This document shows, piece after piece, positions 1 to 11,900 of a stretch of 64,000 nt of DNA. Both the position numbers and the translations under genes were made by a program. The stretch spans positions 11,843,608 through 11,907,607 of the forward strand of contig CM063246.1 of the NCBI GenBank assembly GCA_032158295.1, given 5' to 3'. This DNA is from Pycnopodia helianthoides. Its lineage: Eukaryota; Echinodermata; Asteroidea; Forcipulatida; Asteriidae. Numbering within the stretch: the stretch's first letter is position 1; every line of letters starts with the position of its first letter. Under the pieces are notes generated by a model. That model saw nothing but the letters and a program-made list of their open reading frames with translations. It ran no database searches and was not told the DNA's origin.

Positions 1-734
1 CTGGACACCATGACGGTACAGGCTCCACAACCTCCCTCTCCGCATCCTAACTTGCTGCCGGTCAAACGCACTTTACCCAACAGTTAAGGGTCCTTGTTTT
101 TTTTCTTGGGTGGGCAGGGGTAGGGGTGGTGGTACTAGACTAGGAGTACGCTCGGCAGAGATTGTGGTGAACCGCTTTAGGTTTTGTATGGGCTTTTGTT
201 CAGCATGAAACAAAAGAGTCCACGTTGGTTTGCTTAAATAGACAACCAGCAATCGAACTTGCACTCTCCAGGGCCTTTCCTGGCAGGCAGGATATTACAC
301 GATACGATTTAGGCTTTGCATGGTAAAGAATGGTATTGAGTATCTTTGCGGGTAATGTTATGTAATAAATCTCTTAAGTTGAGGTGTTGAGTTTATCAAG
401 CCACCAACTTAGATGTAAACCGATGATGGAACAATGGAAACGCACATTTGCCAGTGAACAATCCCTATGACCTCTAGGCAGGGCGCCCTAATCGGATGAT
501 GTCATGTGCATACAATGGTCTATATCCAAAGTTGATAATAAAATTAAACCCTGCATGCAAATACAGGTCGTTATATTTTCTTTCGTGGAATCTGTGCAAA
601 CTTCGTGCCTGCAGCAAGAAATCCATGGCTCTGTGACTCTATTGTAAACATGCGACGTCATGAGTGTGACACAATCGGTGACATCATTATTACCTCGTTT
701 ATTCTGTACGTGTGTGATCGTTTGAGAAAATGTG
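1..734. other. Intergenic, no gene recognised
   Basis: No reading frame here has splice-flanked coding character or resembles a protein family I know. The short open frames are typical of AT-rich spacer DNA. Nothing regulatory can be assigned. Confidence 0.5.
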
Positions 735-870
735 ACGGCTGTGTCCGAATTGGCGGCTACGACTCTACGATCGACTACAACGGTGCATTGCCGCGTCATT
801 ATACGTTGGAGTATAGGACAGTCCCGCTTTGGCAACACCCTTAGCAACAGCCGTAGCCGTAAAGCCGCCG
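735..870. repeat. Foldback repeat with tagccg hexamers
   Basis: The left end reads tgtccgaattggcggctacg and the right end reads as an imperfect inverse (gccgtagccg, then gccgccgattcggatacgga). The whole could fold into a long imperfect hairpin. A second copy with the same inverted ends lies at about 24318-24428 inside a fucokinase intron, and a tagccg microsatellite at about 58855-58893 shares the core. This is a dispersed non-autonomous repeat. The short open frames crossing it are by-products of its GC content. Confidence 0.55.
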
Positions 871-984
871 ATTCGGATACGGACGTTTCCGAAAACGTCG
901 AACAACACGTCTTGTGAATGTTAGTAACCAATTATTTGTGGCATGACACAGAAAACACGATCTAAAGGATCCCGATAGACTACC

Positions 985-1066
985 ATGTATCTGTCCGTTC
1001 GTTTGTCTGTTTGTCTGTTTGTCTGTATGTTTGTCTGTTTGTTTGTCGTGTCTTGTCTTGTCTGTA
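985..1066 (+). repeat. (gtttgtct)n-like simple repeat
   Basis: A degenerate run of gtctgttt / gtttgtct words fills this stretch and then decays into gtcttgtctt. It is a microsatellite without coding value. A possible polyadenylation-like AATAAA occurs near 1241 but cannot be tied to a gene in the window. Confidence 0.6.
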
Positions 1067-2881
1067 GGCCTTCCATAATAAGCTGTGTTTATGGGATTTG
1101 CATCTATTTCGCTCTCTCCTAAGAATTGTTTCTTTTTCGTTGTTTTCTATTTATATCTTTGTTTTTCTTGAATCTGTTTCTGTATTACTGTACACCGTAA
1201 AATACTTGCATTTTTTGGCATGCCTTATACTCATATAGAAATAAATTTAATTTGAATTGAATATATAGATTTGAGATTTCGTTATCCACCCATCTGACAA
1301 TATTTATTATGAGGCGATATCAGTTTGTTGACTTTATACCTTTGTGAACGGTGGACTTTAAGCCTAAATCTTGGTTAATAGCTGATGTTATTGTCTTTGG
1401 AGTGACCATATTATTGTTTCAACGTTCCCCCAGCGTAGGCCTGGACATCAGATGACGTTTGGCAAACATGTTTTGAAAACAAATCACTCTATAAAGGACT
1501 ATTGACATCGAGAAGCACTCAGCTCGGTCGATTTATTGTTAGTTCAACGTAGACCTTGGACCTTCTTCGTGCGCATTGAATTTGGTGTTAAAGGCTTTAT
1601 ACAATTGTACACCACAAGACTATGCATGACCCGCTAACCGTAAGAGAATTCAATTGACATACAAAAATCTGTATTTAAAAAAAGGCGAACTTAAAATAAT
1701 ATTATCTTCGTACAATGATGTACAAAAGACCTCGCATGGGCGGATCCAGAGATTGATGAAGTAGACCTACAATCCCGGCCAAAATGCTTGGGCCACCCGT
1801 TCCTATAACGTTACAATAACCATACAATAACCATTCCCTGTCTCACAATAAACATTCTCTCCCCCGTCCCCCGTCCCCCGCTCAATGTTGTCTGGAACGC
1901 AGAAGACCGTGCAACAATGTGATTCAACATTGGAAGGGGGCAGGGGGCCCAACGAGATATGGCCGGGATTGTAGGCGTTTGATTAATTTGGCCTGTTGCA
2001 ACCCTCCTCCGCACCCCCTGGACCCACTAAATGCACAACGTAGATCGGTGTTGAAAATTGAGGGGGTAGTAAAATAATGTGAAATTTACGTAGGCCTATA
2101 TACATGACCAATTTGAGGTAAACTACATTAATTACGTAGACCCTATACTAAAACTTTGTTGTCAATGTTGGATAACGGATACAGTGCGAGTCAGCCTGCC
2201 GGTAGTGAGAAGTTGTAATGGCATTCTGCGAACCGTGGGCCCGCTCACCAGGGCCGCGTGCGAAAACCTTTGAATATGACGATGTTCTTCTTGTGCATTC
2301 TGAGACTCTCCGGGTAATGTGTTTTTTTGCAAAGTAGTTGGAACGTTTTGTGTGCTTCTCCGCACGGTCTCTTCCGCTAGTACACAGTTCCCCCTTCCCG
2401 CTCACGCCCCCAAGAAAAAAAACTCACCTATATACAAGTATTGTTTCACATGCATGTATTGTGATCAAAGATTTTTAGTCCGATTTTTGGCCGATCTGAC
2501 CCACAAATTTAGAGTTAATTTTTAAAGAAAGTTATTTTTTTTTCATTCGAGAAAGTTACAAAAGCTTTCATTTCAACGGGGAAAATTATCAGTGGTAGTT
2601 AATATAAAAGCTGAAAATGAGTTATCGTCGGGGTCACGATATTATCTAACGTCCATGTGCAAACAATTGTATTTTGTGTATAGATAGTTCCCAGTAGACG
2701 CCATCTTTACGGGCAAATTGCATTTTGACTTGCAGATGCGTCAAACGCTCAACTTATTAACGCAGCCGCGTTGTTCACTGACCAATCCTGCAATGAGTTT
2801 CGTGAAATGCGCGCGTGTTGCACGCCGTTCTCACACGACGCACGACTATTTGTTCTAAACTGCCCGTAAAGATGGTTACAC
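1067..2881. other. Intergenic, no gene recognised
   Basis: I see no exon with protein similarity and no clear repeat structure, apart from short homopolymer runs. The open frames between 1811 and 2525 overlap on both strands and look random. Confidence 0.45.
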
Positions 2882-3046
2882 ACCTATATTCCGACACCCC
2901 TATGTTCCGACACCCCTATGTTCCGACAACTCAGCCTATATTCCGACATCCCTATGTTCCGACACCCCTATATTCCGACACCCCTATGTTCCGACACCCC
3001 TATGTTCCGACACCCCTATGTTCCGACACCCCTATGTTCCGACACG
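2882..3046 (+). repeat. 16-bp satellite array (forward)
   Basis: About ten near-identical copies of ttccgacacccctatg follow each other, with single-base variants (tata for tatg) and two copies with an altered spacer (acaactcagcctata). The 16-bp period is not a multiple of three, yet it stays open in several frames and so gives spurious repetitive open frames. The same unit recurs in reverse orientation at 3672-4083. Confidence 0.9.
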
Positions 3047-3671
3047 TTATTTTCGCCTATTACTCTGGTAAAAATACAATTACCAAAAGGTTTCTCGGTG
3101 AATTTTGGCATAACTTCATTCAATTTCATTAGGCCTGCGCTAAACGTCGCACTTTTGCCGTGTCGAACTCAAATAATTGGATGAATTAAATTCGAGAAGA
3201 GTGCGACGTAGCGCAAACTTTACTTGGTAATGAGTAATGGGGAGAGGTTGATAGTATAAATCATTGTGAGAAACGGCTCCCTCTGAAGTGACGTAGTTTT
3301 CGAGAAAGAAGTAATTTTCCACGAATTTGATTTCGAGACCTCAAGTTTAGAATTTGAGGTCTCGAAATCAAGCATCTGAAAGCACACAACTTCGTGTGAC
3401 AAGGGTGTTTTTTCTTTCATTATTATCTCGCAACTTCGACGACCAATTGAGCTCAAATTTTCACAGGTTATGCATATGTTGAGATACACCAAGTGAGAAG
3501 ACTTGTCTTTGACAATTACTAATAGTGTCCATCCATCGTCTTTAATGTGAAATTAAACTTTTCTGAGGACGTACGGCATCAGATTGACTAAGATTATGAA
3601 TTAAATGTGATGTAGTTTCCTTAAGTCGAACAGCTTTTCTCGAAAATGGCTAGCACAAAATGTTGGTGCAG

Positions 3672-4083
3672 GTTGTCGGAACATAGGGGTGTCGGAACAT
3701 AGGGGTGTTTGAGCTGTCGGAATATAGGGGTGTCGGAATATAGGGGTGTCGGAACATAGGGGTGACGGAACATGGGGTGACGGAACATAGGGGTGTCGGA
3801 ATATAGGGGTGTCGGAACATAGGGGTGTCGGAACATAGGGGTGACGAACATAGGGGTGACGGAACATAGGGGTGTCGGAATATAGGTGAGTTGTCGGAAT
3901 ATAGGGGTGTCGGAACATAGGGGTGTCGGAACATAGGGGTGTCGGAACATAGGGGTGTCGGAACATAGGGGTGACGGAACTAGGGGTGACGGAACATAGG
4001 GGTGTCGGAATATAGGTTGAGTTGTCGGAAAATAGGGGTGTCGGAACATAGGGGTGTCGGAACATAGGGGTGTCGGAATATAG
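3672..4083 (-). repeat. 16-bp satellite array (reverse)
   Basis: About 25 copies of gtcggaacataggggt, the reverse complement of the 2882-3046 unit. Variants include tgacgg for tgtcgg and aatata for acata. The two arrays lie about 625 bp apart in inverted orientation and could form a large stem. The 3' edges of both arrays are clean. Three overlapping open frames across the array are artefacts of the repeat. Confidence 0.9.
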
Positions 4084-5980
4084 AGCAGTCACCGTAAAAT
4101 GGCCGATTTACGTCATACTGCAACCTATCTATTGTCCGTAGCATATGCCAAAGTTTTTGTATGTTTTTCGTTTTGAAACAGCGACATCTGTAAAAAGTCT
4201 TTCGAAAAATGTTTCCTCGGCAAAATTCTGGAACATTTAAAGGAACATTACAGAATTGGTAATTGTAAAATATACTTTTGATTACAGATTTACATAAAAC
4301 TTACACGGTCTATTGATGATGATAGTAGAAAACATCCCTTGAAATATTTCTGTCTGAAACGCCATGTTTGATGAGAAATGAATAAACTGATTTTCCGATT
4401 GGAGTTTATCGCTCAGTGGGTGTTTTATTCATTTGTTGAACCTATATGATTTCATGCAAATGTGTAATCGGTTTTTCACTATTTTCTCGTGACCCAGATG
4501 GCCGATCGATCTCAAACTTCTACAGGTTTGTCAGTTTATGTATATGGTGGATAACATAAAGTGCTTACACTGCCAGCAACTGTTTTGTTAGCAAAAACCA
4601 ATTCTGTGATGTTCCTTTAAGTACATAAATGTATGCTTATATCTTTCAGATTATTTTTATTTTTAGAAGATCTGGTATATGGGTCAAACTCATCAAACAA
4701 TATTTGTTAGAACTGGGGAAGAATTTTTTTGTTTTAATGATTATTAGAGCCAGGTTCGTCTTCACCCCCTTTCCACCATCCACCAAAAACAACAACAACA
4801 ACAACCACCAACCAAACAAACAAAACAAAAAAGTGAAACAAAATATCAAAACATTATTTAATGTGTTTTCATAATGTTGTAAAAACAAAAAGGATACACT
4901 TGGTCCGCAAGTATGCCAGTAGAGTCAATTCCGGCTGAACGTGATGATCAACAACCTAGGAGTTACAAAAAAAAGTAACCAAGGAATCATCAATCGTTAT
5001 TTTATGATTGTTGTTTGTTGTATGGATTCACGCTCTTACAACCAAGGGGGGCAAGGGAGGGGCAACTGCCAACCCAAATGCGGGCAAAATAGTGGGGAAA
5101 ATTCGGGCACACCAAGAAGAAGAAAACATTTTGACACAGAGGGCAAACAAGATCTTTTACCCGGTATTAGAAAGTCAACCCCTCTGCCTCCCTTAACCAA
5201 AGAGTCACCATAACATGCGCTCTTGTGTTCAAATAAGAAATATACCCCAAAGAATAAGCAGTTCAAGAAGAAACTTTCAAACGCAAAGGGGCTGAAGGTT
5301 TGAGTTGATATTCCTCTTAAAACAGTCTAGATTGCATAGGATGGAGGGAAACATGCACCGCCCACTGGACAAGGAGTTCATGAATCAATGTCAAGCCACA
5401 GGCCTGCTTTAATCATGACGACACAGCCCCTTTAAGTTGCAAAGAGCAGGCTAGTCGAAACCAAACCTGCAACGGTATCTCACTCAAGGACAATGAAGAT
5501 AATTACGAGACTTTATAATTAGTAGGATAAGTACTTTCAGAAATATTAAGCAGGGCTTTTGTCCTGATAAGACTAAGAGCTAAAACTATAACTCTGATTA
5601 GAAAATTTTAACCATGACTGCAAACCAAAATCCATGTCGACACTCCACTATAAAATAACAATGTCTCACAAGTAGCAATGAAGCTTAGGCCTATAGAGCC
5701 GATGTTGACAACATATTTGGAGTCCCACCGTGTCTTTGTTGGAAAGTTGTTTTGAAGCGGGTGGTAAAGTTGTTAAGGGGCATTATTCATGAAAAGTCAA
5801 CTGCAAAATCAGCTGATCATGTGACCACCGATAACCGGTACATCGTGACACCTGGGTCAAAATAACGCCAGTAAACGTGCATAGGTAAACATATAATTAT
5901 TTTGTGTCTAACCATTCATGTGTATGTCCAGATTATAATATGAGTGGATGTTAAAAGTTAAACACAAAGTCATTATTGAT
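4084..5980. other. Intergenic, no gene recognised
   Basis: Contains AT-rich spacer with a family of dispersed repeat text around 4250-4610 (ending in a form of 'gatgttcctttaa') that recurs near 17400, 24000, 32300, 41300 and 51480. There is an (aac)n/(aaca)n simple run near 4789-4835. No coding exon is recognised. Confidence 0.45.
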
Positions 5981-5994
5981 TTTTGGGATACCAA

Positions 5995-6245
5995 ATTCAT
6001 TGGGTGGTTTCAAGGCTTTTACTTCGTGAACTAACACGATCTGCCTTGTTGTGGAGTCAACAGAAATCGGTTCTACAAAATGGCGGACAGTGTTGGTTCA
6101 CAAAGTAGAAGGAAAACCACACAATTTCGAGGTGTATTTGCGTGGATTATTATATTCTACTTTTAAAACATCTTTCCGTTTCATAACAAACACTTTTTAT
6201 AGCCCGAAGCGCCTATTCCGTATAGGCAAGGTGTCCCTTTAAGAT
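5995..6245 (+). repeat. Dispersed repeat with inverted core
   Basis: Includes cgtgaactaacacgatctgcc and, about 70 bp on, an inverse form (ggcggacagtgttggttcac), so the core can fold back. A second copy lies at 18213-18400 in opposite orientation within a fucokinase intron. By chance one frame of each copy reads the same short peptide ([10 protein letters not shown] then GKPHN). I treat this as DNA repeat homology, not a gene. Confidence 0.55.
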
Positions 6246-8158
6246 GAGTTTACTGTCAATATTAACATGGTGATTTGCATTGTGACATCACTGCTTAGCT
6301 GTTAAAATTGCTTGCATATTCAATTCAATGCTATTTACTTAGCTCTTTGTGAAATCGGCCCACAGGCTAAAATGGCCCAGTGGCCGGGGTAATAATGTTC
6401 ATGTAAATCATAGCGTCAAAATTGGCGCTTTAGATATACCATTAATATTATTATTGTTATAATAAATAGACATAATAAGTTATACTGGGTTTCGTATAGT
6501 TGTTTGTTTGACATAAAGAGCCCGTGTCGAAGGCTAGAGCACGGCGTGATAGTGCCTGACTTTGAAACACAATCGAAGACTTCCTTGTTCAGAGAAAAAC
6601 TCAATTATTTATTGATATTGTGAAAATGGTCCGCATAATTGTAATTGTGTCTTCTCTATATCAGCACTAAAACTAATAGTTCCCTATTACGCTCCGCCCC
6701 CAAACAAACAAAAACTAACTTTTTACTTCTAGCAGAATAATTACCTTTTTGCCATTGCAAAAAAATACCAGCGCATCGCTCACTGATTTCGAGGTGCTTG
6801 CTTGCTCCACGGAAGTTCGCCCAATCTCCAAGTCACCCATGGTCCTTGCAAGAGCCGTTAAACCTAAACCAGTCTGAACTTACTGCAGAGTGATTGCAAC
6901 ACGGTGCGGGGTCTGTTGGTCGCAGTATCACCAGAGGGTGGTCATCCTATCATCACTGCCTGGAAGGTTGCGTCATAGTTCGGGATGATCCAGTTACAGC
7001 TGGAATACTCTTATTTATATTTGCATTATTACCACACGTTCAGATTGTGCGGTGGCCCTCACACGTAACAATAGCTACAGTCTAGTACGGCAGTACTATA
7101 TGATAGAGTCAGAGCACGCCATGAGAAAGGCCAATACCACCCCAATGTTCCCATACGTTACAACACTATTTTCCTATTGAACAGGAGTACCCCCCCCCAA
7201 AAAAAACCCCAACAAAACAAACAAAAACAAACAAACCTCTATAGAGTTTCAGAGAATAGGCCTCATGGGGGTACACCATGCCACATTATCGAGCACCAAA
7301 TGAGAAAGGCATCCAGGGTATTGATTGGGATGGGATGGGACGTGCAGCTGATATTGTCATTGAAAACATCTTATCTAGGTCAGTGTACAGCACACACAAC
7401 AGGCAATGGCAGCCGTTTTGACAATTTTGAAAATTGCTTGTTATTCTATACCTAAATGTTTTAAAAATTCAAATCTGCGATGGCCATATTAGCCAAATAT
7501 CTTACTTATGACATAATACTCTGACTGTGTGATAAAATGCCATGCATCATCAAAGGCACATTTCCCCCCAAATATTGTCCCTTATTTACCCCACTAATAA
7601 TTTTAGGTGCACTGGGGACTCTTTGGCCTTGAGTCGTCGATCTTATCCTCACGTATACAGGCCTACACTTTTGAACATTATGGTTGTGATGTATTGATCA
7701 AGAGAAGACGCGAGGGCCATGTGTTGTTTGGAGGGTTGGGAAGGTCATCTTCGATATACGTTGTTTTATTAGACCATAATGCGTTAAGTATCGAGGATCT
7801 AAAGCCGAGAGGGTGCACCAATAATTTGATCATCAAGAAAGGCTGGAAACACCCAACAGAGTATCTATAAACCCTCAAAACTTTCCCGTTGCCCCTTTTT
7901 TTCAGTGGGCCCGGACCCCACGCCCTTGTGGGTTCACGATGCCTAGTTGTACGGCTGATTTTTCAAGAAATAAAGCACAAGTAAAGACAGGAGAGACAGA
8001 GAGAGAGAGTGGGGGGGGGGGGGTGGAGAGAACAAAATCAATGAGTTCAAGCTAATCCTTTTCAAAAGATATCACAGAACCGAAAATGCATCAACATTTT
8101 CCCAGGTCACGTGGGTAGGCTTCGAAATGCATGGTGGGCTTGCACTTGTTCAGGCTTG
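6246..8158. other. Intergenic, no gene recognised
   Basis: No supported exon. Ends in a GA-rich run followed by about 14 G residues (about 7998-8023). Short open frames here have no splice sites or family resemblance. Confidence 0.45.
7992..8024 (+). repeat. (GA)n / poly-G microsatellite
   Basis: A gagagacagagagagagag run merges into an uninterrupted run of about 14 G residues. It is a simple repeat and a likely site of sequencing-length uncertainty. Confidence 0.8.
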
Positions 8159-8344
8159 TTAAGCCCGGTTCATACTTCATGCGAATGCGAATGCGAAGCG
8201 AAAATTGACGTCACAACTCTGTTTTCGCTGCAAATAATTCGCAAGAGTTGAGCACAGCTCAACTGCTGCGAACTATTCGTTGCGAATTTGTGACGTCAAT
8301 ATTCCCTTCGCATTCGCATTCGCAGGAGTATGAACGGGCTTTAA
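8159..8344. mobile_element. TTAA-bounded palindromic MITE
   Basis: Bounded on both sides by TTAA. The ends are inverted: GCCCGGTTCATAC at the left against GTATGAACGGGCT at the right. Inner arms continue the symmetry (gcgaatgcgaatgcg against cgcattcgcattcgc), and each arm carries a TGACGTCA octamer. TTAA target duplication is the hallmark of piggyBac-type elements, so this is probably a non-autonomous, piggyBac-mobilised miniature element; the family assignment is inference. It ends about 560 bp upstream of the fucokinase start codon. Confidence 0.75.
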
Positions 8345-8880
8345 TGTACATGAATCCTCATCATTTTTGTGCAACATGTATTGCACAAAAGAGCTCATTC
8401 GTCTTCAAAATTTGGGGGCCTTTGAGCGGGCCCCGGCCCGGAGCCAACGACTTATTAAATCGGCTTCGCAATGCACATTCGCACGCTCCACTTATTATCG
8501 CTGAGTGCCATTTTTCATAAGTTTCGTTTACTAGTTTTTTAAGGAAACATCTCACCATGGGCTCAAGGGAGTTTTTTCAAAAGAGGGTGCTACCAGACGA
8601 AATTTCTACACAATTCGTACTAGTCTTGATTGGCGACGCTAGTTTTTGTACTAATCGCCGGTAGAGGGCGCATAATCGACTGACTCGAAATATCTGCTGT
8701 AAATAATTTATGCAGTGGATTGTCGGAAGAAAAGGTGCAGTGAGGTGTGCTTGGTGGCGTGGACCTGACCTGCGACCTGGACTGAACAAAATATCACATC
8801 ACCAGGGGTTTCCCCCACCAAAGTATTAGGTGTCAGGTGTTATAACGCCAGCTGATGATTTTGTTATCCCTTTCATTTCA

Positions 8881-8901
8881 GCTGGCGTCTGACCATTTAC
8901 G
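8881..8901 (+). other. Possible 5' UTR of FCSK after a UTR splice site
   Basis: The sequence tttcatttcag at 8870-8880 is a good 3' splice-site match, with a pyrimidine-rich tract, 21 nt before the ATG. The 5' untranslated region may therefore be split by an intron whose upstream exon is not identified. No core promoter motif could be assigned. Confidence 0.35.
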
Positions 8902-11900
8902 ATGGGTGCGCCCACCAAGTGGACAGCTATTATTGTGACGTGCACGGACCGGGCTTCTGTGCGACCCCTTCAGAACGGTCAGTATTCCCTCCTCGATCCA
9001 TCTTCATGGGTGGTCTTTATATTTATTGGATCGAAAATGATGGAAATTATTCTGATCACAACAATCACAGTCTAACTGGTTCAACTGTTTATAGTTGTAT
9101 GAGTAAACATTTCATTTTGCTCCTCTTGTACAATTGAAGTAGAATTTAAAGATTAAAATAAAGTAACAAAAAACACTAGACCCAGTAACTGGTACAGCGC
9201 CCCAGTTACTGGGTCTAAAGTACACTAATTATAATAGTTAGCTAATAAAAATAAACTTAAGTCAAAACAGTCGGACACTACATGGTATGAAATAGTACAG
9301 TACTCCATGTATGATACAAAAAACTCAACTGTACCTTGTCCCAATAGTCTGTTTTAGTCTTAGTACTGAAGGTATTCTGCTACTACAGTGCTAGTCTATA
9401 GTTAGTATAGGCCTACGCACACTAGTACTAACTACCCAGTGCAGTGCCAAAATGGGTGGGTTTACTTCTTTGATCCATTCATTAAATGAGTTGTATGGCA
9501 ATTTGTTTTGTGATGACATCACATTTTGCTCAAAGATTAATGTATTTCTCAACTCATCTGAAGGTGAATCCTGTGATTCGTTTATCTCCAGTCCAGTCAA
9601 CAGCAATTTATTGGATGGACAAGTTAAAATAAAGTCTTGTTTGTACGTCAACAGAGCTTGAAGTTCGTCAGAAGAAGGGTCAAATTGACCGAGACGTCCT
9701 CATCTTAACAGTTGAAGATCCTCATGCTAGGGTGGGATCAGGGGGTGCCACTCTCAATGCTCTACTGGTGGTGTCGGAACACCTCAGCCAATGTCAGGGC
9801 TACACAGTAAGTCACCAGTCACATTCCCAAGGGGGCCTTCCCCTTTCTCAACCCTTGAGGGCTTGTCAATTTTGTTGACTAAGGCCAAATAAATAAAACA
9901 AAACTTGTTTAGCATCCCCACCTGCTTCCTTTTAAGAGGCCGCCTCCTTTTTTATTCTATTATTTTTTTTTAAGGATAAATTTTAATGATCTCTGACGGA
10001 CAAAAATTAATTTTAAAATAAATAAGATCGTATTTTTAGACTTTAGCACACCAAAAAAACAAACAGAAAAAGGCTGGCAACAATCTTGAAAGATAGCTTG
10101 GCCAATTGTCTTAAAAAATGTGTCAGGCAGCCATTTTTGAAAAAAAGAAGAAAGTCCTCCTTCCTTTTGTCAAAAAGGCAGGACGCTTAACACGTTTTTA
10201 TTTTTATTTTGCCTAAGAGAAGAAAACAAATGGGGAAATGATAAATGGGGAAGGGTTGGTTACCGGCAAGAGCATTTAACCCAAGCAGTGTCCCCGGCCA
10301 ACTAAATTCACCAAATTTTCGGACAGTGTATTTGGCTCTATTTATAATGCTTTGTATTGGTTACAACACACCAGATGTGAGCAATTCAGTCTAAACTATT
10401 TGCTGTGCAAATTTTGCCGGAAGAAATCGTACCCTGTCAATACAGTTATCTTGACTTTAGTATTTGAAACAATTTGTGAATATAATGAACTTATTTTATT
10501 TTATGGTTGTATGTTTGTCGCCAGGTTGTCAACTCCGACGTGCTGCTGGACTCACGTATTCTGATTTTCCATGTGGTATGTGTAGAAGTTTATCTTTTGG
10601 ACTTCATTAAAATGTTTATTAAACTTAATGAACCCAATGCTGACACTTCAACGCACAAAGAAAATAAAACAGCCTTTTTGGTTTGTGAGTAGTGACTACC
10701 CTTTGCACGCAAAGGTTAAAAGAAACAATATAAATGTGAACACTTTCATCGGTGCTCTCATATGTGGGGCGTTCTTGCACCCAGGCCTGGTACTTGGCGG
10801 CACATCCCCCCCCCGGTACTTGACATCCATCACCTCCATGCCCCTGTTCCTTGCTTTTGGTGCCCCTTGAAATGCCCCAGTAGAAATTAACCTTTCACTC
10901 TTTTATCCCTTGCCCACAGAAAAGTGCATTGCCCTTCGAAGAACAAAGCTTCAAGCCTGTTCATAGGGCATTATTGAGACATTTCCCCAAAAGTGTTGCC
11001 AAATCCGTGGGAATTAACTATGCCTGAAATATCTAGCAAGTTGTATAAAGTATGATTGGTCTTAACATGCACACACGTGCACACAAAAAAAAGAAGCAAA
11101 TCACAAGGGAAACTGGCTGGGTCAATATAAAAATCAGTTTTGACATCTGAGTGGCAACTCCAGGACAAAGATATTGGCAAAGTAGGGAGACTGCCAACAT
11201 AGGGCTAGATAGCTCAGTTGGTAGAGCACTGGCATGTAAACCCGGAGGTCCCAGGTTTAGATCCTGCTGTTGTAAATTTTTCTTTTTTCGTCCAAAAAAT
11301 GCCCCCCCCCCCAAAAAAAAAAACCCCAAAAAACAAAACAAAAAAGGAACGAATATTTACTGCTGTCTGAAAAGCAGTTTGCTTTCTCCCTCTACAGGGT
11401 CGCAGCTTCTCCTTTGATTCTTGTGGACGAGCATTTGTAACACTACCAGCCACACACGCAACCAGCGGGGAAAAAGGCTACGAGGGACTGGTTACAAATC
11501 TAGACAATCTGATCGATACTCTGACATACAAGGTGGCTTAAACAAGTCTAATCACAGACTACCATATTAAGTATGGAATGTTATCAATGGCCTTGTTGTC
11601 TGAGTTAGTTAGAGTTAGAAGCTCGGGTAATTGCTTAGCGGGAATGCCAAAAGTCACTTGATTCGGACGTGACCTAACACACTAATAATACAAGTAGTCT
11701 GGTATGGGACTCGAACCCACAACCGCCCACATGGTTGAATACAATGGTTATCACTAAGCTTGCTTAGCATCGAAAGGCCAGTTCCAATTGTAAAGTAGCA
11801 GTTGGAGTACAAATACAATTACGTAATTTAAAAAAAAATTATACCTTTAACTGACGGATATCCGCTTGTTAGATACCCAATAAATGAATAAAATGAATAA

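Noticed and set aside
3601..4092. Three overlapping 94-163-codon frames with FRHPYVPTPLCSD repeats
   Set aside because: Produced by the 16-bp satellite, open in all three frames.
9452..9661. 69-codon open frame ending at FCSK exon 2
   Set aside because: It lies in intron 1 in another frame and stops two codons into exon 2.
9770..9810. Apparent frameshift at the end of FCSK exon 2
   Set aside because: Rechecking the base count gives 152 nt and an intact frame; the first impression was a reading slip at a line break.
11203..11276. Functional tRNA gene
   Set aside because: A- and B-boxes are present but the acceptor stem does not pair, and the same head with the same tail is repeated elsewhere, so it is a SINE.
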